Below, in pieces: positions 10,496 through 20,435 of a stretch of DNA of 64,000 nt. The position numbers were made by a program, and so were the translations under genes. Below the pieces are notes generated by a model. The model was not told the DNA's origin. It did no database searches and saw only the letters and a list, made by a program, of their open reading frames with translations. Origin of the DNA: Maniola hyperantus (Eukaryota > Arthropoda > Insecta > Lepidoptera > Nymphalidae); assembly GCF_902806685.2 (NCBI RefSeq), contig NC_048537.1, forward strand, positions 14,654,720-14,718,719, given 5' to 3'. Every line of letters starts with the position of its first letter. Position 1 is the first letter of the stretch.

Positions 10496-10705
10496 CTCGC
10501 GACTTCGTCCGCGTGGACTAAACAAATTTCAAACACCTATTTCACCAGCTTAGGGGTTGAATTTTCAAAAATCCTTTCTTAGCGGATCCCTACGTCATAA
10601 TAGCTATCTGCATGCCAAATTTCAGCCCGATCCGTCCAGTAGTTTGAGCTGTGCGTTGATAGATAAGTCAGTCAGTCAGTCACCTTTTCCTTTTATATAT
10701 TTAGA
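10496..10705 (-). mobile_element. Helitron-like element HLE-1
   Basis: Reverse copy with both ends intact: A|CTAGCTTATGCTCGCGAC at the left and TATATATTTAGA|T at the right. It lies 13 bases from the HLE-3 copy, in the same orientation. Confidence 0.85.
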
Positions 10706-10829
10706 TTAATTAATGTAGATAAAGATGGATAAAAATATATTCATTATGTCAGTATCTAGTATGTGTCTAATATCTTATGAGATTAGAAATTTTCCCGCTG
10801 CGAAAGGCCTCACTTACCTACTTATATCT

Positions 10830-10925
10830 CTAACTTCAAAAACATAGGACTTTCATATGTACCTAACCTTCCAACCCCATTTCACCCCCTTAGGGAGGAT
10901 TTTCGTAAGGTCCTTTCTTATGTTG
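10830..10925 (-). repeat. Dispersed repeat U, partial
   Basis: It shares AACATAGGACTTTCATA, CCTTCCAACCCC and CCCTTAGGG(G)AGGATTTT with the copy at 11107. Only this part is present. Confidence 0.5.
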
Positions 10926-11106
10926 TCACTTGCGCCCTAGAAAGAATGTACCCTCCTTTCAAGTTAAAATAACAATAATTAAAACTTTCACATATAAACT
11001 TTCATCCCTATTTTACCACCCTTATATTAGGAATAAAATAAATTATACAGGATTTTATTATTTAAAGCTGATAAGCCTATATGCCGATATTCACGTCTCT
11101 ATATGT
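10926..11106. other. Spacer between two U repeats
   Basis: AT-rich; the 66-codon frame 10930-11130 spans into the next repeat and has no features. Confidence 0.45.
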
Positions 11107-11288
11107 GTACCTATCTCTTCAAAAACATAGGACTTTCATACAACCTTCCAACCCCCATTTCACCCCTTTAGGGGAGGATTTTATCAAAACCATTTCTTAG
11201 CTGATTCATCCATGTTTCTGAGATTTCGTGACTATAGTCAGTCAGTGAGTGAGTGAGTGGTATTTCGCTTTTATTTATATAGAAGATG
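11107..11288 (-). repeat. Dispersed repeat U
   Basis: It starts CTTCAAAAACATAGGACTTT and ends GTCAGTCAGTGAGTGAGTG then TTTATTTATATAGAAG. The layout (TGAC-type repeat next to a TATATA end and CCCCTTTAGGGG centre) parallels HLE-1, so a distant Helitron-like relative is likely. Confidence 0.5.
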
Positions 11289-11321
11289 AAGTAGTGATGC
11301 AAACGACTACAATAATACATA

Positions 11322-11885
11322 TTTAGACTTCAAAAGCGGGCTGTCCGAATACTAGCCCACGTACCGCAAGATACCCCAGCTCGGCCATATTTTAAGAAAT
11401 TAGGCATATTAACCCTACCCAGCTTATTCATTTTGCATGTGGCTATTTATTTGGCGCAACATAAAGATGAGTTTGTGAATAGGGGCAGTAAAAAACTTTT
11501 TAACCTGCGGCATCCTAATCGCCTAGTTGCAAAATACCACAGGCTTGAGAAAGCCTCGCGGACAGTGGTTGGAATGGGTCCCGAAGTTTATAATCGGATT
11601 CCCCACGACATAAAAAATGCGCAAAACATTAAGATTTTCAAAAGAAAAATGAAAAGCTGGCTTGTCGAGGAGTCTTTCTATAGTTATAATGAATTTCTAC
11701 TTGGGAAGATCCAAGACTAAATTGTTTACTTAACATTTATTTTATTTTATTTTATATTTTAAAAAAATCTATTCTTGAAACAAGTATATGTTATTAAATA
11801 TTAAGAAAAAGAATTTAAATTATTGTAATTGACGTATAATGTGTATTTATGAATAAATGACTATGACTATGACTATGACTATTAA
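11322..11885 (+). mobile_element. CR1/Jockey-like LINE, 3' end
   Basis: A frame open from about 11322 to 11720 encodes the end of a non-LTR reverse transcriptase: LQKRAVRILAHVPQDT, then YFKKLGILTLPSLFIL, and later GPEVYNRIPHDIK and FKRKMKSWL near the end. These are the conserved C-terminal phrases of the CR1/Jockey group. The upstream reverse transcriptase core and endonuclease are missing (5' truncation). The frame is followed by an AT-rich 3' UTR and a (TATGAC)n tail at about 11859-11882. The frame has no stops, so it is fairly young or only lightly decayed. Confidence 0.8.
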
Positions 11886-12267
11886 TAAAGTAATACCACA
11901 GTTTAACGAAATACTACAAGGCTGTGGTAATACGTACCTACCTACTATCTACAGTCTATACATATTATGCTATCTATAACATCGAACATACCTACCTATA
12001 TTATAGTCACCGTATTATTTTTAGCTTACTACAGTGTTTACTACGGCCGTAATAAGACTGATAAGATAAGGCAAAATAAAGTATTGTGAAAGTAGTATAT
12101 TTGTTGTTTCACTTTATACGCTCGTACTGATAACAGGTGGCTGCCTAGATAAAATCAGAGAATGTTTACGTGATAAGTGATAACGCACAAAAAATTCAAT
12201 TGCGAGTTGTAATCAACGTTTTTGGGGATCCGTATTAAAATATAACATGAAATTGTATACCTAAACA
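11886..12267. other. No gene seen
   Basis: AT-rich. TAATACCACAG at about 11890 and CTGTGGTAATAC at about 11922 form a small inverted repeat. Confidence 0.5.
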
Positions 12268-12470
12268 CTTTTTAGGGTTCCGTACCTCAAAAGAAAAAAA
12301 GGAACCCTTATAGAATCACTTTATTGTCTGTCTGTCAAAAAACCTACAGGGTACTTCCCGTTGACCGAAATTTGGCAGGTAGGTAGGGTCTTATAACATT
12401 ATGCCTCATAGTTTTTGAATGATCGTGCAAAATGTCGAAAAAATACGACTGTAGTACGGAACCTTTCCCT
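12268..12470 (+). mobile_element. GTTCC-1 element, internally deleted
   Basis: GTTCC-1 elements start TTTTTAGGGTTCCGTACCTC, then AACGGAACCCTTATAGGATC, a (CTGT)n run, TACAGGGTACTTCCCGTTGA, AAATTTGGCAGGTAGG; the far end holds CGTGCAAAATGTCGAAAAA, GTACGGAACCC and CTTGGCCGGTTTT. This copy lacks about 200 bp in the middle (it jumps from GTCTTATAACATTATG to CATAGTTTTTGAA) and the last GCGAGCC...CCGG part. Confidence 0.75.
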
Positions 12471-12494
12471 CACCATTTAAGCAAATAATACCGC

Positions 12495-12590
12495 ACATAG
12501 CTCCGAAACTTTAAGAGGTGCGTACCCGGCATTGAACTCCCGACCTCCCGAAAAGAGTTCGTCTTAATCACTAGGCTATCACGGTTTACG
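12495..12590 (-). mobile_element. SINE-2, head fragment
   Basis: Reverse copy of only the tRNA-like head: its reverse complement reads GATAGCCTAGTGATTAAG, a GGGAGTTCAATGCCGGG B-box region and GTACGCACCTC-like sequence. Confidence 0.7.
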
Positions 12591-12838
12591 TTTACGAGTA
12601 ATGATTCAACATATAGAATACTTACCATACTAATAATAGGACAGGCGCAAAAAAAAAGGTAATTAATTAATTACGTTCGTATCGTAATTAATATGCGCAA
12701 TGAAACTCAATTTGTCGTTATAGTATACATTGATAAAGTAATTAAAAAGTGCGAACGGAGCACGCGCCTATCAGTGGCCTCAATTATACGCAATGTATCG
12801 TGCACTTTCTTATCACTGACATCTGGAGCCCTAGTGAA
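12591..12838. other. No gene seen
   Basis: AT-rich with (TTAA)n-like runs near 12660-12690. Confidence 0.45.
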
Positions 12839-13005
12839 CTAAGGCTGAAATCTATAGAGCGTGCTTAGACTTTGACATAAGCACAGTAGACTTAAGTCAC
12901 TGTTAAAACGAGACAAATTTATGCCAGCTATATAATGCTGTCTCGTTTTAACCGTGTCTTAAGTCTAGGTAAAGTCAGAGTGCGCTCTATAGATCTCACC
13001 CTAAG
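12839..13005. mobile_element. Palindromic element M2
   Basis: M2 copies are near-complete palindromes of 140-170 bp: ATCTATAGAGCGCACTCTGA, GACTTAAGAC and GTTAAAACGAGACAG, then a short loop and the reverse complement. Here the left arm has an extra GTGCTTAGACTTTGACATAAG. No coding capacity. Confidence 0.75.
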
Positions 13006-13052
13006 TGCATGTCCACGTTAGCTCGCGGCCGCGGTGGTGGGCGCGAGCTGAC

Positions 13053-13116
13053 GTTTTTAGGGTTCCGTACCCAAAGAATAAAATGGAGCCCTATTAATGT
13101 CAGATACCATATTATG
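13053..13116 (+). repeat. GTTCC element, 5' scrap
   Basis: TTTTTAGGGTTCCGTACCC and the pairing GGAGCCCTATTAAT are recognisable; the remainder is lost. Confidence 0.5.
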
Positions 13117-13571
13117 TCTGCTGCCTATAACACTTGTTGATGATTTAAAAAAAACTGCGTTACCATGATAGTTCACGGTGAGAAATATTTAAAAATTATC
13201 TAATTGTAAGATTGTTGAAAATTAAAGTAGTAAATCAACGTAACGTTACCTTGTATTAAAGTTATTATAATTAGTATGCAATTTCAAACATTATATCCAT
13301 TGTTAACATAATTTAACCTCACTTTTATTATGCACAAAAAATAGGTAATCATCCACTAGGTACGTGCTACATACACAAAGAGAATCGTGCGAGGAACGTC
13401 CTTAAACGGCCTCTGTGAAAAATGGCGCCCGAGAAAATGAAACTCCCAAAAAACTGGCTCCTACAAAAAAAACTAACAAACAAAAAACAAACCATTTCGA
13501 CTACATGAAATATTCAAACGCGGCACTTCGCATACAATTGTTAGGGCTGAAACAAACAGAGCGCGTGGCGA
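13117..13571. other. No gene seen
   Basis: A 67-codon frame (13415-13618) is lysine-rich and low complexity and runs into the adjacent repeat, so it is not called. Confidence 0.5.
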
Positions 13572-13765
13572 TAGCGTGTCAAATCAAATCAAATAATTTA
13601 TTCAAAATAGGTAGGTAATAAATTACACTTTTTATTTGTCAGTTGTTGGATTTGTAAGATATAGTGGTGATAATTTTTTACGCAAACTTAAAACTATAGC
13701 TACGAGGGTTCCAAACGCGCCCTGTTCTGAGAAGAGTCCACAACAAACTCAGCCGGGTATTTTTT
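13572..13765 (-). mobile_element. Non-LTR retroelement 3' end
   Basis: On the minus strand it reads GAGTTTGTTGTGGACTCTTC, GAACAGGGCGCGTTTGGAAC, CCTCGTAGCTATAGTTTTAA, and finishes AATAAATTATTTGATTTGATT with the repeated TTGAT tail typical of LINE 3' ends. The plus-strand frame at 13636-13986 is antisense to it and not a gene. Confidence 0.65.
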
Positions 13766-14028
13766 TTATTATCACCACTTTACAAAAACTCTTAAACTTA
13801 TTAGCGTGTCTAACGCCACTCCTCAAAGTTCTCATACAATCATTGATCTCATACAATCATGATTTATTCAAATCGCTGCTTACAATGCTTACATATTTTA
13901 TTGTTATGAAAGCGTTCAGCTGCAAAAAGCGCTTAAGCGTCAATAGGTTTTGCTGCCAATCTTGCCACAGTCTCTACTGTGACTGACAGATAATATTGGG
14001 CATGTATACAAGACAAATATCTAAATAA
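13766..14028. other. No gene seen
   Basis: Unassigned sequence. Confidence 0.45.
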
Positions 14029-14255
14029 CTAGCTGATGCCCATGACTTGGTTCGCGTGGATTTACGTTTTAAAAATCTCGTGGGAACTCTTTGATTTTTC
14101 GAGATAAGAAGTAGCCTATGTCACTCTCCAGAGCTTTAACTATTCTCATGCAACGAAAGAGACGTGGAGCTGTTGCTCCGTTGCGACGTGATTGAAGGAC
14201 AAACCAACAAACCAATATACCAACAAACAAGCACACTTTCGCATTTATTATATGA
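14029..14255 (-). mobile_element. Helitron-like element HLE-3
   Basis: Left end A|CTAGCTGATGCCCATGAC, internal GACGTGATTGAAGGACAAAC in reverse sense, and ACACTTTCGCATTTATTATA at the other end. The far boundary is approximate. Confidence 0.75.
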
Positions 14256-14945
14256 GTAGTGATAATATGGATAGTGTTTCTATACTCCATCATTCATCAC
14301 TCATGATTAGCGAAATTGAATAATGCAGAAGCTATTGTACAACACAAAAAGCTGCGTTCCTGCAGTTCCTGCAGAAAAATCCCCTAGCAAAGCTAAGGCA
14401 GGTCACTAGTTATTTGACAAATTATTATTAAATCTGACGTCATGCTGTGCATTTAACGCTGCGACTACCGCCAGGCGTATCGTGTGTTTCGAGCTTTAGC
14501 GTGAGACTACCGTGTAACCCCACTCATTAAAGAAGACCTTGCTAGATGTTACCATTCTTTGATGTGTGATACTACTCCTTGCTTCTTATGGCGTCCTCTG
14601 AAGTCGGTCATGTAATAGTTTATAGAAAAAACCGTGCGGTGAGATCAGCGGCGGCCTTGGGTCCGCGCCGTCGGGTACGTGCGTCTAGAATTGGCCACCG
14701 TCAATTAGTTTTATTTTCTTTTTCCTAGTAGTCTTCATTTGGCTGTCTTTATTGATAAGTGAACTCAGAAATTAAGAATGCTAATCTTAAACAGACGCTC
14801 CCTAAAATCTAGATAGTAAAATTGTAATGTTCTTGTTGTTTATAAGTGCGCACTAGATTACCATTGCAGGCCTGATTCCACTAGGGTAAAGTTTTATAGA
14901 TTTTATTCTTACTGTGGGTCTGCCTCATAGAGATAGAAAAAGAGC
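14256..14945. other. No gene seen
   Basis: Mixed composition. CTGCAGTTCCTGCAG at about 14359 is a short direct repeat (TTCCTGCAG twice). A GC-rich patch near 14640-14700 has no frame or repeat I recognise. Confidence 0.5.
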
Positions 14946-15306
14946 CTGTGAGGGCCAGACCTTCGCTATTTTATAAAAATTGAAGGTTTCTTTGCACATT
15001 GCCCTCAACAGGGAGGAACGATCCGTGACTATATGAAGTTTGGATCATTGTGGCTTTGGCAAATAGATAACAGGTAACAAAGGTGTATAAAATCTTTCGT
15101 CAAAGTATAAAGTGTAATTTTTATATTTTTTTTTCTTCAAAATAGGTATTAGGAGTCACGTCATACATTGCCAGACATTTAGTATCGTAGAAACCCCATG
15201 CCGGACACCCTTAAAATTTAACAATTAATTAAAGTTTAAGGGTGTCTGGACAATGCACATAGAAACTTTCAGCTTTTATACAATAACGAAGGTTTGGCCC
15301 TCGCGG
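14946..15306. mobile_element. TIR element M7 with inner palindrome
   Basis: Outer inverted repeats: GAGGGCCAGACCTTCGCTAT at the left and ATAACGAAGGTTTGGCCCTC at the right, extending inward through TTTCTTTGCACATTG / CAATGCACATAGAAA. A second, inner pair (GACACCCTTAAAATTTAA / TTAAAGTTTAAGGGTGTC) lies at 15203-15248. About 360 bp, no coding capacity. Confidence 0.65.
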
Positions 15307-15750
15307 ATATTTAGTCCAAGAGAACTTATATATGCAAAAATATCTCAACATTCTATAGTGCCAGCAGTTTCAACTGCACAATGATATGTCTGTCAGTCAG
15401 TTTAACAAAACTGGCATAGAACATCTTACCATTGGATTACTATACCTATGTATGCTTAAATCAATCGCAGTCAAAGACTGACTACCGAATAAAAAGGTCA
15501 CTATGTAGTCAATTAGTTAGTCACCAAGGTACTCAATTGCTTAAAATCATGAAAGCTTCAATTTACCTACCTAAAATTAAATGTTTACTGAAAAATGAAA
15601 AACCATGGGGTTTTTCTATATTACAGAATACTTAGAACAACAGCTAGATAACGCTAAAATAAAAACAGGAATTAAGGAAAACCATTAATGGGATACCGGC
15701 GAAATATCCTGAAAGAAAACATGAATGCGGTCGGAATAAGTACACCTACC
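15307..15750. other. No gene seen
   Basis: The 67-codon frame 15432-15635 has no recognisable features. Confidence 0.5.
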
Positions 15751-15751
15751 G

Positions 15752-16090
15752 ACGACCTCCCTGGCGCAGTGGTGAGCGCTGTGGTCTTAATAGTGGGAGG
15801 TCCCGAGTTCGATTCCTGGCAGGGGTTTGGAATTTTAAATTTCTAAATTTCTGGTCTGGTCTGGTGGGAGGCTTCGGCCGTGGCTAGTTACCACCCTACC
15901 GGCAAAGCCGTGCCGCCAAGCGATTTAGCGTTCCGGTACGATGCCGTGTAGAAACCCAAGGGGTATGGGTTTAATAAAAACTGCCATACCCCTTCCAGGT
16001 TAGCCCGCTATCATCTTAGACTGCATCATCACTTACCACCAGGTGAGATTGCAGTCAAGGGCTAACTTGTATCTGAATAAATAAAAAAAA
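15752..16090 (+). mobile_element. SINE-1, full length
   Basis: A tRNA-derived SINE. The RNA polymerase III A box TGGCGCAGTGG is at 15762-15772 and the B box GAGTTCGATTCC at 15806-15817, so it could be transcribed from its own internal promoter. A body of about 250 bp follows (TACCACCCTACCGGCAAAGC, GATGCCGTGTAGAAACC, TGCCATACCCCTTCCAGG, CAGTCAAGGGCTAACTTGTA) and it ends GAATAAATAAAAAAAA. A second full copy is at 21419. Confidence 0.85.
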
Positions 16091-16131
16091 CCTAATTATT
16101 TTTAACCAACCGCAATTGAACACAACAAATA

Positions 16132-16348
16132 TCAGTACCCTGTACCCTTATTATAAATGCGAAAGTGTGTTTGTTTGTTGGTTTGTCCTTCAATCACGTC
16201 TCAACGGTGCGACGGGTTGACGTGATTTTTTGCATAGATATAGTTAAAGATCTGGAGAGTGACATAGGCTACCAAGCTAGGCTAGGAGTTCCCTCGGGAT
16301 TTTAAAAAAACCTAATTCCACGCGGACGAAGTCGCGGGAATCAGCTAG
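16132..16348 (+). mobile_element. Helitron-like element HLE-3
   Basis: Both ends are intact: A|TCAGTACCC and CAGCTAG|T, with hairpin CACGCGGACGAAGTCGCG. The central region is slightly rearranged (CTACCAAGCTAGGCTAGGAG). Confidence 0.85.
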
Positions 16349-16367
16349 TTTCATACTAAAAGCTGTA

Positions 16368-16660
16368 ATAGCCTAGTGGTTAAGACCTCATGACTCAGAC
16401 TCGGGAGGTCGGCGATTCGATCCCAAGCACGCACCTCTAACTTTTCGGACTTATAAGCAATTAATAGTGTAGCACGATAAGATCACCATTTGTTTTAAAG
16501 TATATCCTGTATTTTTTGTTTTTTGTTAAGCAATAAAGATATTTAAATTAAATTAAATTTTCTTCCTTTAACGGTGAAGGAAAACATCATGAGAAAACCT
16601 GAATGCCTGTGACTTCTTCATAATGTTCTCAAAGGTGTGTGAAGAAGTCTACCAATTCAC
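16368..16660 (+). mobile_element. SINE-2 interrupted by a short retro-insert
   Basis: The SINE-2 head (AATAGCCTAGTGGTTAAGAC and CGATTCGATCCCAAGC) and body (ACGGTGAAGGAAAACATCAT, TGTTCTCAAAGGTGTGTGAAG) are separated by about 95 bp at 16465-16560. The insert ends AATAAAGATATTTAAATT with ATTAAATTAAATT, like a reverse-transcribed tail. Confidence 0.7.
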
Positions 16661-16814
16661 ACTTAAAAAGGGGACGAATATTTTGTATGAATGGCTGCAT
16701 TTTTCTGAAACATCCATTTAATTCCAATTTAGTTTCCATAAAAGTTAAAAAGATATTTATTTGGGTGAGCCAGTAAGTAGGTATTATAGGTGTTACTTAG
16801 TATATCACTTGTAA
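16661..16814. other. Spacer
   Basis: AT-rich sequence between SINE-2 and HLE-2. Confidence 0.4.
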
Positions 16815-17035
16815 TCCATATTAATATTATAAATTCGAGAGTGTGTCTGTCTATCCGTCCGTCTGTCTGTCTGTCTGTCTGTCTGGTAGCCTTTTACGGC
16901 CCATCCGTTCAACCAATTTTTACAAAATTTGGTTTATGCCTTGCATGCCGGGGACATGGGATAAGAGAATCAAAGAGTTCCCATGGGAATTCAAAAACCT
17001 AAACCCACGCGGACGAAGCCGCGGGCATCATCTAG
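16815..17035 (+). mobile_element. Helitron-like element HLE-2
   Basis: Both ends intact: A|TCCATATTAATATTATAA and CATCTAG|T. The (CTGT)n run is expanded at about 16860-16885. Two overlapping chance frames (16790-17061) are made by this run. Confidence 0.85.
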
Positions 17036-17091
17036 TGACTAGTAATTATTATAGCTTGTGATTCCAATCACGAGCAAGTTATCCATACTAA

Positions 17092-17294
17092 TATTATAAA
17101 TGCTCGGAGCGAAAGTCTGTCTGTCTGTCTGGTAGCTTTTTACGGCTCAACCGTTCAACCGATTTTGACGAAATATGGTACAGAGATAGCTTGCATCCCG
17201 GGGAAGGACATAGGCTACTTTTTATCCCGGAAAATTAAAGACTTCCTACGAGATTTTCTAAATCCACGCGGACGTAGTCGCGGGCATCATATAG
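17092..17294 (+). mobile_element. Helitron-like element HLE-2
   Basis: Starts A|TCCATACTAATATTATAAA; the 3' end is CATATAG|T, one mismatch from CTAG. It is in the same orientation as the previous copy, 56 bp away. Confidence 0.8.
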
Positions 17295-17631
17295 TAAAAA
17301 AAAAACCTGCCCTCAAAACAATTAAGTAGCCTTTCTATTTTTTAAGGTAACAAACACTTATGGCATTATTGAGTTATACAGAAGCGATTAAACCTATTCC
17401 AAATCAGTCTTAACTCTTCAAGGACTACTATACCATACTTCTCGAGGAAAATGGTGCGAAGTGATTAGCCATGTACTTGTTATTGTTTACGCAGATTAGC
17501 AATCACTCATACAGTTCAGAAGGTAACGTGTAAGTAGATTGACTTTTACTTGTTATATAAAATTTCGTTTTTGACATACCTATCCATGCAATTATGGTAG
17601 ATTTACTCCCAGTTAACTTTAACGAAATATC
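17295..17631. other. No gene seen
   Basis: AT-rich; a 61-codon minus frame (17503-17688) runs into the GTTCC element. Confidence 0.5.
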
Positions 17632-17912
17632 AAAACTGGTCAAGTGCGAGTCGGACTCACGCACGAAGGGTTCCACACCATCGTACAAGAAATAACACTT
17701 TTTTTCGTGGCAACCATTTGATTTTTTTATTATATTACCTAAGTATGTTGTTCATAGCGGCAATAGAAAATCCAATATATTCTGTGAAAATTTAAACTCT
17801 GTACCTATTATGGCTCATGTGACAAAGACCACTGACAGATGGGTGGACAGCGGAAATGTAGTTATAGGGTCCCGGTGCAGTGGCACCCTTCGGGTACGGA
17901 ACCCTTTTTTTA
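17632..17912 (-). mobile_element. GTTCC-2 element
   Basis: Left ACTGGTCAAGTGCGAGTCGG, right TAGGGTCCCGGTGCAGTGGC and CACCCTTCGGGTACGGAACC. A reverse copy of the type seen at 8916. Confidence 0.75.
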
Positions 17913-18230
17913 TCGTTCGAAAAGGTGGGTCTCCATCGGGGACCCAATCGCGAGGTCACCCTGTCCCTTCCCCGGGACCCTACGGGCGACAACGTGACCC
18001 CGCACACTTCCCCCACGTCCCATCCTTCGCCTCGTCCAACTGTGCCCTCTCCAAGTCAGAGGGACACGCGGACAAACCTCCTCCCCTGCCAGGTCATTAG
18101 CTAGCCAACAATACTGCGCTTTTCCCTCGGACGCATCCAAAAAGGGACCAGCAGCACCCAGGCACACTGGAAGGTTACAGCTGGCTGGCACCCCCGGATA
18201 CGGACCCTAGAAATACACTCAGGTATTATA
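17913..18230. other. GC-rich segment, origin unknown
   Basis: The composition is unlike the flanks, with many C runs (CCTGTCCCTTCCCCGGGACC). Overlapping frames of 70-96 codons occur on both strands, as expected in GC-rich DNA. No motif is recognised and no splice donor or TATA context is seen. It adjoins a GTTCC-2 element, so it may be the body of a decayed transposon. Confidence 0.35.
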
Positions 18231-18565
18231 TCTGTAGATAGGTAATATTGAGTGGAGAGATAACTGACGATTATTATTGAAAACATGGAACAAACACGGC
18301 TACAACCTGCAGCAGACAACTAAAACGTTTTTCATAATTTGAGAACTGTACAGTAGTCAAACTATGTAATTATTAATGGCCATTAAAAGTCACGTGGTCG
18401 TGAAATATGTCGTTACTATGGCTGGCTAATTAACGCGTATCAACCAACAAGGAAATTATACTAGGCGGTATAATCAACGACATAAATAATAAATATCCAT
18501 AATAATTATTTAGAATATTGTTGATGATGCAACATTGCAACTCGTGTTATAGGTATAGATGGGTA
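18231..18565. other. No gene seen
   Basis: Unassigned AT-rich sequence. Confidence 0.5.
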
Positions 18566-18723
18566 TAGAACGCGACAGGTCGAGGTGGCAATCGAGGAGG
18601 GAATGCCCTACACCCGCACAGCCCCCGCGCTAACCCGGTTCAGGCGAACGCGGATGACGTGTGGGTGTGCGGGGCGTCCCCCCGCCTCACACCCCGATTG
18701 CCATCTAGATCTGTCGCGTACTA
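18566..18723. mobile_element. TIR element M1 with TA duplication
   Basis: 158 bp, TAGAACGCGACAGGTCGAG to AGATCTGTCGCGTACTA. TA is present on both sides (18564-18565 and 18724-18725). The centre is GC-rich. Confidence 0.85.
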
Positions 18724-19165
18724 TAGGCACTTAGTTTTACATAATATATCGCTGGCTCAGTGACCCAAAGAGGGTCTTTGCTTTCAATATTTTTTTTTCA
18801 GTAACAATCTCTACAAACCAAAATGAAATAGTCATCTGCGGAACTAATAATTCGATTCTGAAATATTTTCACTGATACCTAGATAGCTTGTGGGTAGGTA
18901 TATGAACCGCGGACGAAGTCGCAGACAAAAGCTAATGTTTTATGTACCAGTTACGATTTCTATAGTTCAGAGTTAGATTTATTATTTTTAATCCAAGGGC
19001 AACTGTTTGATTTTCCGGGCTAAAAAGTTACGAATTCCGTGTCTGATTCTAAGATGTAACCTGCCTCTGTAACAAATTTCTCTCAGACCGGCTTAGTCAT
19101 TGAGCCTTGAAAACGTAAAAAAAGACAAACTGACAGACAGACTTTCGTATTTATAGTACTACAAT
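18724..19165. repeat. Stretch with decayed Helitron-like pieces
   Basis: 18908-18935 is a lone 3' terminus (CCGCGGACGAAGTCGCAG then GCTAA|T). 18985-19160 is a decayed reverse HLE-2 (TTTGATTTTCCGGGCTAAAA, GACAGACAGACTTTCGTATT). The rest is unassigned. Confidence 0.5.
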
Positions 19166-19503
19166 TACCTATAGGTACATCCAATAATTAGGATGGATGT
19201 AGATTATGGAGGCCACACAAAAATGTTACACCAAATCATATTCAACACAATTTTCATCACATTACTTGAAATTTTCCATTCCTGCTGAAAAGAAAAAATA
19301 TTCGTTTCAATTATTCATAGAAAAAAATATGTAGACCCATAACGTGATTCTCAAGGCCTTACGGAAACCAGGCCACGGAGATAGACGCATAATCATTACA
19401 TACATATACTGCATTGTTGATATGCATATAGAATTTTCCATCCTGTTACAAGAAATAAGTCAGGTACTCCACGAAAATCTATTACATTTATGAGGTAAGT
19501 AGG
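19166..19503. other. No gene seen
   Basis: AT-rich. The long minus-strand frame at 19396-19956 begins downstream of here and is discussed under rejected items. Confidence 0.5.
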
Positions 19504-19882
19504 TACTTGGAGGAAACCTGCATGCCTGAGAGTTCTCCATAATATTCTTAAAGGCCTGTGAAGTCTCTGTAGAGTAAATCTACGTCTGCCAATCCGCACT
19601 TGGCCAGCATGGTAGACTATGGCCGTTCTCATTCTGAAACGAGACCAGTAGGTCGATTTCGTAAAACCTGCATCAATCATTATTACAATCTCAATTGTTG
19701 TGATTGGCTGAATTAGTGCGATTCTTGTTGCAACAATGCATTGTAGCCAATAGTGAGCGAGCGTTAACGCCGTTAACCAATCAGAGGTGATTGCGATCGT
19801 GACATTGTAGCTGTCATTCTGCCGCAATCGAGCAGCCGTTCTTATAGTAGTTAGTAGTGAACAGGTGATGGGTTGATCGTGA
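19504..19882 (+). mobile_element. SINE-2, 3' portion, interrupted
   Basis: GAGGAAACCTGCATGCCTGA, TCTGCCAATCCGCACTTGGC and the end GTGATGGGTTGATCGTGATG flank an insert of about 195 bp. The head is absent. Confidence 0.75.
19648..19845. mobile_element. Insert nested in SINE-2
   Basis: AGGTCGATTTCGTAAAACCT to CTGCCGCAATCGAGCAGCC interrupts the SINE. It contains repeated TTGTAGC and GTGATTG motifs and CCAATCA/TGATTGG pairs that are partly self-complementary. It is probably a MITE, but no clean inverted termini are seen. Confidence 0.4.
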
Positions 19883-20213
19883 TGATAGATGAAACCTAAA
19901 TTTGTATTCTCCGACTGTACCAAAACTAAGTACCTACATGATATTGATAACCGCAAAGGGCCTGTTTACTCCAATATGATCCGGTTGCGCAACGCTCAAA
20001 TCTCCTAACTGATAGGCACTTCGATTCCCGGCCGGGTTATCAGCTATAACGTAATACTTCTGAAGGTTGTGACACAGTTTTCTTCGGTCTATTTTATCTA
20101 TTGAGTGCTCCTTCAATAGCTTCAATACAATATCCGAAATTCATTTGGAAATCGGACTGTACATTTTACTCCGTAAGGTTTATAAATTGTTTATAAAAGA
20201 ACTTTAGAGATAA
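19883..20213. other. No gene seen
   Basis: Unassigned sequence. Confidence 0.5.
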
Positions 20214-20435
20214 CTAGCTTATATGCCCGCGACTTCGTCCGCGTGGACTACACAAATTTCAAACCCCTATTTCACCCCCTTAGGGGTCGAATTTTCAAAA
20301 ATCCTTTCTTAGCGGATGCCTACGTCGTAAAAGCTATCTGCATGCCAAATTTCAGCCCGATCCGTCCAGTAGTTTGAGCTGTGCGTTGATAGATCAGTCA
20401 GTCAGTCAGTCACCTTTTCCTTTTATATATTTAGA
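20214..20435 (-). mobile_element. Helitron-like element HLE-1
   Basis: Intact reverse copy: A|CTAGCTTATATGCCCGC to TATATATTTAGA|T. Confidence 0.85.

Noticed and set aside
13636..13986. 116-codon plus-strand frame
   Set aside because: Its first part is antisense to a LINE 3' end and the start is not ATG.
18908..18935. Possible independent short element
   Set aside because: It is only the hairpin terminus shared by the Helitron-like families.
19396..19956. Longest open frame in the window (186 codons, minus strand)
   Set aside because: It is antisense to a SINE-2 copy and the element nested in it; it has no domain, and the repeats explain the sequence.
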